This document shows positions 40,380-52,085 of a DNA stretch of 64,000 nt, piece by piece. Every line of letters starts with the position of its first letter. The first letter of the stretch is position 1. This DNA is from Siphonodentalium dalli (Eukaryota > Mollusca > Scaphopoda > Gadilida > Siphonodentaliidae), in the NCBI GenBank assembly GCA_032622095.1, contig CP136064.1:129257605-129321604 (forward strand), written 5' to 3'. The translations under genes were made by a program, and so were the position numbers. Below the pieces are notes generated by a model. The model made no database searches. It was given only the letters and a program-made list of their open reading frames with translations, and was not told where the DNA came from.

Positions 40380-40860
40380 CATTTGTCATTTCTGAGTACT
40401 CGTTATATCATAAATATATCATAATGTATGGTATTGCATAACAAGTAAGCATTAAGTGATATCACATATTCGATTTTATGATATCATAAAATGAATTTGT
40501 GATATCACTTATTCGAATTTGTGATATCATATATTAAGTTTGTAATATCAATAATTCGGATAAAAATATTATGTATTGATATCACTATTATTGATATCAC
40601 TATTTAGTGATATCATAAAATGTTATTCATATCATAAAATGAATTTATGATATCACAAAATCGAATTATTTATATCACTAAATGCTTACTATTTTGTGAC
40701 ATCATATATTCGATTTTATGATATCATAAATTAATTTTATGATATCACTCTTCGAATTAGTGATATCATATATTTATTTTGTGATATTAATAACTACTAG
40801 TTATTTTATGATATCACATATAATGACATATTCGATTTTATTATATCACATATTCACGGA
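40380..40860. repeat. GATATC palindrome cluster 1
   Basis: About eighteen copies of GTGATATCAC, ATGATATCAT or close variants are spaced roughly every 20-30 bp, separated by words such as AAAATGAATT and ATTCGATTTT. The core is self-complementary, so either strand can fold into many hairpins. It shares a longer phrase (AAGTAAGCA, then TTAGTGATATCA and ATTCGATTTTATGATATCA) with the cluster at 50740-51120. Confidence 0.85.
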
Positions 40861-41215
40861 TGTCAGTAAAAGTGCGGTCTAAATGAAATATACCGAAAGC
40901 ATGTTTTCGTCACACATGTTATCGGTCATAGTAGCCAACTCATAATGGACATTTTGAACACATAACGTTGCAATATCTCAGCTGAATTTCGGCATAATGT
41001 CTTTATCACGGACTGATTTGATAGTTTATCGGCCCCACTGCATAGGCCTATAAAGTGTACGTGTACGAAGTTTGCTGATTATATATGCTGGTATTGCCAG
41101 GCGAATAATTCTTTGATATAGCACCACTGATGGTACCATTTTCGCTTTTAGTGGAATTTCTTGTAACAGATAATTGTCCCCCGAAAAATTAATTTACGGG
41201 GGACTATAAAAACGG

Positions 41216-41270
41216 GCTCCGTCCGTCCGTTCGTTCGTCAGTCCGTCTGTTCGTCCGTTCGTCCGTCGCA
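41216..41270 (+). repeat. TCCG/TTCG-type pyrimidine-rich tract
   Basis: An imperfect run of GTCCGTCC, GTTCGTTCG and GTCTGTTCG words immediately precedes the 190-bp tandem repeat. Similar tracts are, to my knowledge, common in invertebrate dispersed repeats. Confidence 0.75.
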
Positions 41271-41276
41271 CTTTGA

Positions 41277-42010
41277 GTACCTTCATGGTGTAATCATCTC
41301 CTCCTACAGTTTTCATCCTAGAGATTTGAAACTTCAGAATATTGTTGTCCATATATTGAAGATGTGCAACATGTATATAGATGACGGAAAAATTATTTTT
41401 TGACAGAGTTATTAACCCTTTTCGACTAAGAAATTTTCAACATTATTTATAATTTTCTGTATGAGGGTACCTTCATGGTGTAATCAACTCCTCCTACAGT
41501 TTTAATCGTAGATATTTGAAACTTCAGAGTATTGTTACCCACATATTGGAGATGTGCAACATATATATATAGATGACGGAACCATTATTTTTACGGAGTT
41601 ATTAACCCTTTTCAACTTAGAAAATTTCAACATTTTTTATAATATTCTGTATGGGGGTACCTTCGTGGTGTAATCAACTCCTCCTACAGTTTTAATCGTA
41701 GATATTTGAAACTTCAGAGTGTTGTTCCCACATATTGGAGATGTGCAACATGTATATAGATGACGGGGAAAAAAACATTTGACAGAGTTATTAACCCTTT
41801 TCAACTTAGAAAATTTCAACATTTTTTATAATATTCTGTATGGGGGTACCTTCGTGGTGTAATCATCTCCTCCTACAGTTTTCATCCTAGATATTTAAAC
41901 TTCAGAGTATTGTTACCCACATATTGAAGATGTGCAACATGTATATAGATGACGGAAACATAATTTTTTTACGGAATTATTAACCCTTTCGAACTTAGAA
42001 CATTTCAACA
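41277..42010 (+). repeat. Tandem repeat, four units of about 190 bp
   Basis: Units begin GTACCTTCATGGTGTAATCA or GTACCTTCGTGGTGTAATCA at 41277, 41467, 41657 and 41846, giving periods of 190, 190 and 189 bp. Each contains CTCCTCCTACAGTTTT, GATGTGCAACATGTATATAG, ATGACGG and ATTAACCCTTTTC. The units are well conserved, so the amplification is fairly recent. No coding signal. Confidence 0.92.
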
Positions 42011-42501
42011 TTGTTTTTTATTTCTTTAACAAAGCGGCATCGACTTGCCACGTTGTCTGGGGACACTGTGGTCGGCTGACCTTTTATTTTACCTATGATA
42101 GCTATATTAAGTTTATACTGGTAGTATATTATCTCCGTTAGGGGTTGTTCGTGTACTTTTGTATTTTCCAATTGAATTCCTCCTCTGGAACTAGACCTAA
42201 TCACAAGTTTCGTAATTATGAATGGACCAGTAGTCTAATTGTGGCCACTATAACCAGGGGTAGGGGGTAATCTACTGGGTCGACCATGATTCGACTCAGA
42301 ATGAGAACAGTTGGGGTCTGAAACTGATATATATTATATTTATTGTATGCCTCCAATGTGGAGAAAAATATTTATAACATGGTAATCATATATACATGGT
42401 TGTTACACAAACTTAGATGTATACACAAGGAAGTGTATTATGCGTTAAGATCATTTTGATTTTCCGCGAATGCATCGACACATGATTAACAGGTAGGAGG
42501 A

Positions 42502-43690
42502 TTAGTCAATAATAATGTGGTCCATGTCTTGAAATACCACGTCGGGAGGCGTCATAACCACAGTTCCAAGCAAGAAGGCACATATGGTGGAGTCATCAAT
42601 TGCATCAAGGTAGAGGTATGTTGTCACTCCATATTTATTCAGAATGTGTTCCAAGTAGCTATTCCGAAGTTTGACCATGTGGTCTGAGATACAATAACGT
42701 ATCGCATGAAGGATCTCATTGTCATAGATTTTAAAACAAACATGACACACGGTATTATTTACATACGAAGTTTTGTTTAGCAGCAGTGCAAGATTCTTCA
42801 ATTGTTCGCCATAAGCAGGGTATTTCTTCAGTAGAGACCATATGCTCCAACTTGTTGAAGGGTCGTTGTGTATTTTATGGAAGATATTAAGGCTAGCATC
42901 ACCCGAAACTGAAGCCGACAACTGTTGCACATAGTGTTGCCACACTGCATGCTGAAATATCGATTTCCATGAAGACTTTGAGGGAAAAGTACAATTTTTC
43001 ACGAATGAGTCGAGGTAAGAATAAAGACCATATAGTATTGCAATATATCTATGATGTCTGGTACGAAGCCTGTAGTCATGCGATCGAACAGTGTAAGTTG
43101 GAATAATTTCAGTAGGAATATTCTGAAGGGTGTCTGCCGATCCTGTGGTAGGTGAATTAAATTGGATAGAAATGCAAGTTTCTTCAAATGTATTTCACTC
43201 TCAAGTGGCAGGAGACCAAGCAAACTCAGCGAAATATTAGTCGGTGTGCGCGATGGAAGAGATTGAATGTGTTTTACACATGTCCGATATGACTTCTCAA
43301 TTGTGTACGTAGCTGAAATGTTCGGAAGCTCCAATTGTTCACAGCCATACAAGGCTTTTGGTAACGATACTGATTTGAGTAGAGTTGCTTTCGTTATCGG
43401 TGTGCACATATTGAGTAGGTTTTTACCAGCTAAGCTGAAATATGACTTTCTCAATTTGTCAGCGACCTGAGAACATCGAGTTGCCATGGACTGAAATTTG
43501 CACTGCTTAATGCCAAGGTGTAAACATTCCGCGCTTTCGTCTAATTGTTTATCACTGAGGAACCATGTTCTGTTGTGTGCAGAATCTTGACGTTTTGTTT
43601 CATTGAAGACGACAACGACGCTCTTTGTACATGAGAAGGTGAACCGCCACAAACTCACACCCCGATTTGTTTTTCTTAAATTAATTAGCT
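42502..43690 (-). pseudogene. 5'-truncated, frameshifted LINE reverse transcriptase
   Basis: Reading from about 43660 down, the peptide starts within the end of a reverse transcriptase palm region (SLWRFTFSCTKSVVVVF), continues with CLHLGIKQ (the xLG motif after the palm) and KALYGCEQLELP (the conserved YG-x-E region), and then a long alpha-rich C-terminal part. Near 43030 the frame shifts: the upstream frame ends at 42999, but the downstream frame continues the same protein as YGLYSYLDSFVKNCTFPSKS. It ends after a CHVCFKIYDNEILHAIRYC segment, a Cys/His cluster typical of LINE C-termini. The catalytic FADD-type box and the endonuclease are missing, so it cannot be active. A CAATAAA on the minus strand at 42339-42345 may mark the old 3' end. 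The clade is uncertain; a CR1/L2-like element is plausible. Confidence 0.75.
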
Positions 43691-43789
43691 GTTTTGATTG
43701 GCCAGGGAGGACACACCGGGCCGACCATGGCTGGGCCCGGTGTAAGAATATTTTGAAATATGAGCATGAAAATTGCAAATTCAGAGCAT

Positions 43790-45030
43790 CTATAGACTCT
43801 CTTTATAAGTTTCCAAGTGTTGGAAATTTCCAACCTATAACATCCCTTTACAAAGTTGGAAAATCTTCAACTGGTGGCCATCCTAAGGTAGGAAAATATG
43901 CAAATGTTGGACTAAAACAACAAATTCCCCACTAGTAATGATAAATTGTTGAAAATCAAACAACGGGAACAATTTCAACCTGTTATTGGTGTGAAATTTA
44001 CAACTAATGTTTGGTCTGCATTGTATGAATTTTTCAAATGTTGAAAAAGATTGACCAAAGTTGGGGTGAGATAGCCGCCCACACTCAAACTTCCGCTGTC
44101 GCCACGTCCCTGTACATTATTAGTGTACATACAGCTGTTCGATATACATACTGGCATCTCCCCGGCTACATTATGTCTACAAAATGCGGTTGCATATATT
44201 CAATTGTGTTGGTTGTGTTTATGTGATTAATGTGCATTTGGTGACTCACCCTGATACATATCTGAAGCTTCTGATATAAATGTAGCCAACATAGTTAGCT
44301 TTCTATCAATGGACATGTAATTCAATCAATGTACATATAAGGTTAGTCTAAGAATCTAGAACGTGGCGAAGGAAGCTCATAAAAAGTGGTGGGGGATCAC
44401 AGGGGGGTAATACCATAAGATGTCAAACTATATAGGATTTGGTCTAATAAAATTTTCAACTAAATAGGATTTGGTTTTGAGTAATGCAAAATTCCAATAT
44501 TAGCTTATATTAAAAATTTGGGTTTCTATGTGTTCTTTGTAAGAGTATGGACTGAGTAAATACACTAGTAACAAGAATGACATAGCATTTATCCATGGTT
44601 TATGAATTATGTACGCTGTGCATGTAGTACATTATACCTGATTTTAATCAGAATATGGCTGAGGAACGAATTCGAGTTACATGTATTCAAATTCCAAGGA
44701 GTCACAAGTTATAACTCACACAATAGTCACAACTATGCATGCTGAATGATTGTTATATTGTTAAAGCTGTCCTCAGAAAGATCTGGAGTTTTGACATTAC
44801 TTGTAGACTAGTGACCATGAATCTATGGTTGGTAAAACAAACCAGTCTGAACTTGAAGGAAATGCTTTCCTTTCAATTCCATATATGATTTCAGGTAATG
44901 AGCATTACTGGAATTTATTTACTCAAATGACAGTTTATTAACCTGTAATATAGACATTATATTGCAGGACAAATTTAAATAAACTTATTAATATACTGCT
45001 AAGAGAGGAACTAAATGTATAGATATAAGT
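43790..45030. other. AT-rich intergenic sequence
   Basis: No gene is recognised. Around 43810-44050 the words TTGGAAA, TTCCAAC and TGTTGAAAA recur on both strands and suggest an old inverted-repeat element. The rest shows nothing I can name. Confidence 0.4.
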
Positions 45031-45175
45031 ACTAGTAGAGGCTCTTATGTACTCCCGTGTGCATTTTGTGAAGAAATATAGCGACTATGCTAGTGACGTT
45101 GCTTGATATCTCAAGCACCAGAAAACAAATGTTAGACACCTGGCGGTCGCGACTGGGTGGATTTATGACGTCATC

Positions 45176-46400
45176 AAGATGGCCGCCATCCAAAATGTCA
45201 GAGTATGCACTGAGTCAGTTTGATTAATAGCTAATAGTGAATTTATGATAGAAAATTAAATATCTCACCACTGATGTGAAACTAATACACCACACTTTCA
45301 CTTGACAGAAAAAGTTGCCACCATAAATCAAGATGGCCGCCAAAATGGCGACCGAAATTCGGAAAATTGGTTATTTTTCACACTTTCCTCTTGAATCATT
45401 AGCTGATGTTTGAAATTTGTAGCTAATAGCGACCTAAATTTGAATAAATTCTAGTATTCAACCATTTCGATAACATAATATGTCATATTTCTGATCTCGT
45501 TCCTGCCAACTATCTTAAAATGTGAATTCAAAAATATGCTATGAAAGTTAACCAAAATTCAATTAAGTGATTCTAGCCAAGTGTTAAACAGAAAATAACT
45601 GAATTTGATGAAGATAAAGTAAAACTGTTTTAAATATGTGAATTGCCATATAATTACACTGAAAATAATGCATCTTTGTTTAAGATGGCGGCCAAGATGG
45701 CTGCCAAAAAGAGAAATCATCAAAATCTGTCAAATTTTCATTGATATCACTCATGTGCTGGGGAAAAGTGAATATATATGTTTATACTCGGGAATTCAAC
45801 AGAATGATACCACGGAAATTAGATCAAATAATTTTCATGACAGCCACATTTACAGAATGGGCACTGAGTGAGGAAGATGATTTAATACAAAATATTTCTA
45901 CATCAACGATGAAATTGCACCAAGTTTCATTTTCAAGAACAAAATTGAATTAAAAAACCCAAGATGGCTGTCAAAATGGCGACAGAAATATAGAAATTTG
46001 TTGAGTTGGCACACATGACCCTTACATTATTTTCGGTTATTTGTAAACTGTGGCAAGCAGGACTGTGGGTCTAATTTGGGTCTAATTGTTGTCCATACTC
46101 CAAAAAATACTAATTAAATAATGTGCTATGTACTTTCACAAAAAAACTTGCTTCTCGGGGTTATAGATTAACCTTGGAGATACATGGGCAGAATAACACA
46201 AACAAAAGTGTACACAGTTTTAAATATGGTTAGCTCATCCATTACACTCCACATTGATCTATTTGACCCAGATGGTCGCCAAAATGGCCGCCAAAATTCA
46301 CAATTATAAAATTTGACAAATCTTTATATTCTCAAATGTATTTAGGTTTTTATAACCGAGAATATATCAAAATGGTTTCTTAGAAACCTAACATGAAATT
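45176..46400 (+). repeat. Left arm subrepeats with AAGATGGCGGCC-like cores
   Basis: AAGATGGCCGCC or close variants occur at 45176, 45330, 45682, 45694, 45961 and 46269, often followed by AAAATGGCGACCGAAATT-like words. They mark diverged tandem subunits inside the arm. Confidence 0.7.
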
Positions 46401-46429
46401 GCCCAATATAATTTAAATAATCCTTCCAG

Positions 46430-48700
46430 TTTTTGGGAAGGAACTCAAACCGTATATGTGCTGACTGTATCAGTATAATAGCATAACGAGTGCTCGAGCG
46501 CAAAAGAATCCATGCAGTCATAATACAGAGAGAAATCCAACATTACGGCTATATTATTTCGTTTGCGGAAGATCTGCTTTATTCGTTGTCTAATGTTGAT
46601 GAACAGTTGGCTACATTGGATTCGTCTGGCCACAAAAATTTGGAATATTCAGGAGCAATATCACAAATTGACGTCACCGAAATCGAAGTCTGTATTGCTA
46701 TCATACTGCTTCGGTTGTAGCATGAAGAGTCCATAAAACAGATTTATGAAATAAATATCAACACGGCCGCTGACTTCATAGCAGATACATTGCAGATTCA
46801 CTTCGCTGTAGACTACAGCCTGTAGTCTAATAGAACTGTGCGCATAACCGAGTTGATGCTGGTCAGTTTAGTTTAGAATATAACAAAAACATCAGTATAA
46901 CCTAAGGTTTGTCATTATCCACGTCGAGTGCAGCAAGTGACAATAACAGCTACTCAACTTCTTCCTGGTTGTCAACAGAAAAATATCGTGAAAAGCACAA
47001 TGCCTAATGCCTGAATATGTAGTTATGAAATACCTCACCGAAACACCAGAATCTCACCTTTGGCCCATGCCATATGATGGGGCATCGAAGCAACAGGATA
47101 CAATGACGGGTAATCAAGACCATTTAAATGAATGTTTATTAAGAGTTCTTGTAAAACATCCACACGGGGACATTCATTAGCATTATACAGCAACTGTTCG
47201 TTCACAGAAAGTAAAGATATTAGAATCACAGATACCCACAATCTCGTATGAAATCCTTTGATTGTCCATCTAACACATGCAGTTTATATAATCTGCTGGC
47301 AAACCATACAACCATAAAAGTCAGATCCGACAATTACAAGCTGAAAGCGTGGGGATATATATATACTGCGAAAAGGTGGAAGTAATAGACAACAAAGTTA
47401 TGCTTGAATTGAGATAAGATTGTGGACGTTAGCTATATGAAGAGTCAATAACTGAAATTGACTTTAACTTTTGCTCAGGAAAGTATAAACTTTTCAACGT
47501 TTAACGACCTGTGTTTTCAGCAGACCTGAATTCATTGCAGTGTGATAGCAAATGTTCCTCTATAACATCTAGAAGGAATACCACAAACTTTCCACCCAAT
47601 AATACATATAGCTCAACATGTCGGTGAGTTCAATCGCCTCTACAGCCAAAATTGAACTGTGCGGGAATATATATCCTAATAGTTTTATCTGGAACGTTGC
47701 CGATAGCCGATACAATTACAGAAGAGCAGGCATTAAAAACAATTGGTGTGAACATGCTTCTTGTATGACATTTTGATGAGACCGTATAAGGCAAGTATGG
47801 AAGAACTTCGATAATACATGCGACAAATATGACACTAGTGTATCTAATATAAACTTGATGTCTGCACCAGTTCTGCACAGTGAGATGGGATAATACACGG
47901 AACGAACTTGCAGTATATGTGATGTCCAGAGAACTATCTCATTTGTGGAACTCAAATATACCAATGGAACTACTAATATGAGGCTATCTTCCTACCCTAG
48001 CTCTATCGATCAAAATCAGCCATACTTTTGCAAATCTTGGGTGTGGAGTCAGTGAGTTGAGCTATGGGCTTTTCGGTGCTCAACGGCAGTTTCTGTTTTT
48101 GTTTCGAACTTGAACGTAATTTATCTCTAGTTGCTGTTGTTAGCATGAAATAAGCAGAAGACACATATAGGCACATCTGAAGGCTCTCGGTTGGTAGTTT
48201 CCGACAAAGCTATTATTGTCGTATAATCACCTAATGTACTCACGCAGTGCATTGGATTTTAACTAGATGTTATTCAAGGACGAGCAAATGTAAATTTTCT
48301 CAATTTCAGAAAAGTGTACCCTGTTTTCTTGCATGTATGTTAATACCAACGACGAATCCCACAAATATCAGCTCTTATTCTTATATTTGGAGTTAGTATA
48401 CACTAATAGAGCATGTTGACATGGAAGCTGTCTGTAAGGTCAAAGCATGATATTCCTTTATTCCCTTTGAGTACCGCATTGTTCGATATCCAGTCAATTA
48501 AGTGTCGTGACCAGCTGAATTTCGGTATAATTAACTTAGTATGATGGCATTACATGAGCAGTACAGGAGTGCCGGAGTCAAGTGAACAATTCTTATACAA
48601 ACCCATTAAGAGGGACGATATCAAGATGAAGTAATAAGAACTATTGCTCAATACCGACAGCCTAATTGTTGAGTTACGGATTTTCTCCAGTCTAGTCACC
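46430..48700. other. Centre of the foldback element
   Basis: Only short open frames with no domain I recognise. The near-perfect inverted repeat GACTACAGCCTGTAGTC lies at 46811-46827. No transposase or RNA gene was seen. Confidence 0.4.
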
Positions 48701-48719
48701 CGATTGGGCAATTTCCGAT

Positions 48720-50494
48720 GTACATATAATGGATTTGGATATTTTCTAAACAGGTCAGCATCAGATGAATTTATCTAATTTTCGTGGTTTCTATGTTTCC
48801 ACTCTCATGAATTCTCGGGTAACAGCTACTGTTCGCAAAATATTCGTATTGTATCACCATTCCTGGTTCTTTTGTTAACAGGGAACAAATTTGTTTACAA
48901 CTAGTCACTGAAATCCACAATAGGAGCGTTATCAATGAAACTAGCCAATTTGGATTATCTCTCCATTTAACCTTCTCAGTCACCATCTTAAATTTAGATG
49001 CATATGCTTAATAGTATGTCAATGTATCATGCCATGATTGCCAAATGAATAGATATTATAATTTATTGGAAAATAAGGTTGCTATTACCCACTGATTTCA
49101 AACCGCTGTGATTAATTTAAGGCGAGTGTGAAAAATCATCAATTATTATAATTTAGGTGCCGTTTTGGGAGCCATATTAGATTTTGAGTAACAGCTACTG
49201 TTCACACAATATTCATATTGTATCAGCATTCCTGGGTCTTTTGCCAACAGGGAACAAATTTGTTTACCAGTAGTCACTGAAAACCACCTTAGGAGCGTTA
49301 TCAATGAAACTAGCAAATTTGGATGATTTCTCAATTTAACTATCTCAGTCACCATCTTGAATTTAGATGCATGTGCTTAATAATAAGATAAGATAAGATA
49401 AGATATATGTCAATGTAACATGTCATGATTGCCGAATGATTAAATATTATAATTTATTGGAAAATAAGGTTGCTATCACCCACCGATTTCAAACCGCTGT
49501 GATTAATTGTAGAGACGAGTGTGAAAAATCATCAATTGTTAGAATTTCGGTCGCCGTTTTGGGAGCCATCTTAGATTTTGATCTCCAAATTTCACTGTAA
49601 TGAGGAAGTGTGATGCAATGTAATCATTGATGGCAAACTATAATCATTTTACTACCTAAAATTTCCTCCCAGACTCAATGCCAACTCTGAAATTGTTCAT
49701 GGTTATCATTTTGATGATTTTATCTCATTTTCGTGGTTTCATTCTCTTGAATTCTTGGGTATAAACAGCCATTGTTCAGAAAATATTCATATTGTTTCAT
49801 AACTCCATGCTCTTTCGCTAACAAGGAGCAAATAAATTCACATGTATTCACTAAACCGGACATTATGAGTGATATAAAAGAAAACTGGACAGATTGTAAT
49901 GATTTCTCTAGTTTGGCAACCATTTTGGCCGCCATCTTGAATATAAGTGCACTATTTTGGTTGTAATTATATGGCAATCTATATATTAAAATTGTTGCAC
50001 ATTTTCTTCATCAAATTCAGCTATGTTCTGGCTAACACTTGGCTCGAGTCACAAAATCGATTTTTGGTAAAATGTCGTAGCATATTTATGAATTCACATT
50101 TTGACGAATCTTGGTGGGAATAAGACCCAAAGTAGGACATATTATCACGTTCAAATGGTTAGGTATTAACATTTATTTAAATCTAAGTTGCTATTGGCCA
50201 CCGATTTCAAACAATCGTGAATTTTTTAAAAGACAAGTGTGAAAATTCATAAATATTCCGAATTTCGGTCGCCATTTTGGCGGCCATCTTGGTTTAATGT
50301 GGTCAATTGTTCTGTCAAGGTGAAGCCTGTTGTAATGGTATCACAACTGTAGAGAAATATTATATTTCCTGTCATAAATTCATTACTAGCTATTAATCAA
50401 ACTGGCGCAGTGCCTACCCATTAGCATAGTCGCTATATTTCTTCACAAAATGCACACGCGGGAGCCAAAAAATGGACATAAGAGCCTCTACTAT
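48720..50494 (-). repeat. Right arm subrepeats (inverted relative to the left arm)
   Basis: Three diverged subunits give related minus-strand peptides at 48771-48986, 49146-49355 and 49720-49977 (shared words LVSLITLL, CSLLAKE and QYEYF). This reflects DNA repetition, not a gene family. Reverse-complement cores (GGCCGCCATCTT and variants) lie at about 49562, 49927 and 50279. Confidence 0.7.
49384..49406 (+). repeat. AAGAT/GATAA microsatellite
   Basis: About four and a half copies of a 5-bp unit (AAGAT) occur within the right arm of the foldback element. Confidence 0.85.
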
Positions 50495-50551
50495 ACAACT
50501 ATTGGAATATGAGTCATGAAATTTCCAACTATTGAAAATTATGGTCCTCAT

Positions 50552-50570
50552 GGGGGTGTGAGACACCCCC
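50552..50570. other. Perfect GC-rich hairpin
   Basis: GGGGGTGT, a three-base GAG loop, then ACACCCCC: eight paired bases. It lies in a GC-richer patch (50545-50700) just outside the foldback element. No T-run follows and no RNA gene was recognised. Confidence 0.6.
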
Positions 50571-50739
50571 TATTGCTAATAATTCAGGTGTGGCGACATG
50601 AGTTCCCCAACGCAGAGGCTACGCTCTCTGGGCGAGAGGGTGGCCAGATGAGTACTGTCCGGAAAGCCTAAGTGCGCACGAGAAACGCCCTTGGTAGCTG
50701 GAAGAAATCATTACAATTTGTTGAGTATTGTTTGATTTA

Positions 50740-51120
50740 TTGATATTTTTTTATATCATAAAATGTTGGTGAATTAGTAATATCACAAAACGATTTTATA
50801 ATATCACAAAATGGAATTAGTGATATCATAAATTAATTTTGTGATATCATAAAACGAATATACGATATCACAAAATAAGTAAGCAGTTAGTGATATCAAT
50901 AATTCGATTTTATGATATCACAGAATTAGCTATTGATATCACAAAATGAATTAGTGATATCACAAATTCAATATTATGATTTCACAAAATGAATTTATGA
51001 TATCACAAATCGGAATTAGTGATATCTTTAAATCATTTTGTGATAACAAATATTCGAATTAGTAATACCATATGTTCATTTTGTGATATCATAAAATGAA
51101 TTAGTGATATCACTAAATGG
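50740..51120. repeat. GATATC palindrome cluster 2
   Basis: About fifteen copies of GTGATATCA or ATGATATCA-type words occur with the same spacer words as the cluster at 40380-40860. The two clusters share an ordered phrase of about 40 bp, so they are homologous and not two independent low-complexity tracts. Confidence 0.85.
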
Positions 51121-51900
51121 GATATATATATTCCCTGATTCTACAGATTCACTGTAATACATATACAAGTTCCCAAAATATTTCATTATACCCATTGACA
51201 GACGAAGCCCTGTGTGTGTATACCGATTTGGATTTATATATGAAGAAAGAGTGCTACATTTTTTAACATTTGTTTTGTCTGTCAAAATAATGACGATGAA
51301 TTAGCATGCCGGGCCCACGAACTTTGCAACCAGAGAAATATATACGGAACTTGGCTATATACATGTGTATGGCGCGAGGGCCATACACACAATCGTTTGT
51401 CGTTCCGTTGATAACATATTTCCCCAGTCTTGCAAACCCATTATGAAACCACTACCTTAACAACAGATTGCTATGTACGGCTTCAGTATTCCCAATTTAA
51501 GAAAAAAAAAAACAATGACCGACTAACCGGTTATTCAAATTGTCAAATGATATTGGATTTAGACGAGCAGAATAGAGATATTTGCATAGATATTTGCATA
51601 CTGGCATCGGATATGTAGTCGCCAATAGAATATCGGAACATCAGATCTGTCTCATACCCCGGAAACTCGGATTGCGACGCGTGCATGGGAGATAGAGCGG
51701 AATTGGCGCCATGGTGAGTCCCGATCTAATGGCTTCTCCATATATACTCGTGAATTATCCTGTGGGAATGGAATACCGTGGTAGTCCGTGACATTAATTT
51801 AGCTGCTGAACTAATTATCGTGATTGCTTGTGATAAGATATTAAGTTTCCACGCGAGACGATTTACAAATCACACGACGTTCGATCCATATTCTCGTCGG
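51120..51900. other. Region upstream of the stress-protein exon
   Basis: Contains a hairpin at 51364-51389 and a CATGGTGAGT sequence at about 51712-51721 that resembles a splice donor, which might belong to an alternative 5' exon. No TATA box or promoter can be assigned with confidence. Confidence 0.3.
51364..51389. other. Perfect 10-bp hairpin
   Basis: TGTGTATGGC and GCCATACACA pair around a six-base loop (GCGAGG). Seen directly; function unknown. Confidence 0.6.
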
Positions 51901-51920
51901 ATTTCGTGACGTGGGCCACG

Positions 51921-52002
51921 ATGGCTGTCAGGCCCCGAAGACGCAGCCGTACTGTTCTCATCGCCATAGATGATAGCGAGTTTTCGGAATATGCCTTCAA
52001 TT
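51921..52002 (+). CDS. First coding exon of a universal stress protein (UspA-domain) gene
   Basis: The ATG at 51921 sits in a good context (GCCACGATGG). It encodes a short basic leader, MAVRPRRRS, then RTVLIAIDDSEFSEYAF, which matches the start of the UspA fold: beta-1 (VLIAID), the conserved Asp of the nucleotide-binding region, and a Ser/Glu-rich turn leading into helix 1. The exon ends AAT-T followed by GTAAGT at 52003. The phase fits the family: T plus GG from the next exon would give the Trp that commonly follows AFxW in these proteins. Animal USP proteins are small cytosolic stress-related proteins with poorly known roles. No second exon carrying the glycine-rich ATP-binding motif could be found in the remaining 12 kb, so the gene is incomplete here: a long intron, an assembly break, or a dead first exon. 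Identification rests on motif recognition. Confidence 0.65.
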
Positions 52003-52085
52003 GTAAGTTTAATAATTGTCCTCCGAAAAGAATGACTGTCGAAATGAGCGGTGTCGAAATGAGCAGTGTCCATCCGTCCAAAATA

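Larger units (their letters stand above)
37200..40380. other. AT-rich intergenic sequence, no gene recognised
   Basis: Open frames at 37073-37432 (119 codons) and 38859-39089 (76 codons) show no recognisable domain or splice context and I do not call them genes. Structures found inside (a hairpin at 38217, a LINE scrap near 39200, a CTCAAC repeat near 39700) are listed separately. Confidence 0.6.
45033..50494. mobile_element. Foldback-like element with long diverged inverted arms
   Basis: The left terminus TAGTAGAGGCTCTTATGT (45033-45050) is the exact reverse complement of ACATAAGAGCCTCTACTA (50477-50494). The similarity continues inward for roughly 900 bp, with matching words such as GCATTTTGTGAAGAAATATA, AGTTTGATTAATAGCTA, GGCCGCCAAAATGGCGACCG and CAAGTGTTA. 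A TA dinucleotide abuts both ends, so a TA target site is possible. The arms themselves contain diverged subrepeats of about 300-375 bp. The 2.3-kb centre has no recognisable transposase, so the element is probably non-autonomous. Confidence 0.75.

Noticed and set aside
48771-49977. Three related minus-strand peptides as a small gene family
   Set aside because: They are translations of diverged subrepeats in the right arm of the foldback element, and the same DNA recurs inverted in the left arm.
51700-51722. ATG followed by GTGAGT as a separate coding exon
   Set aside because: Only the donor-like word supports it; there is no reading frame context and the base before GT is not the usual AG.
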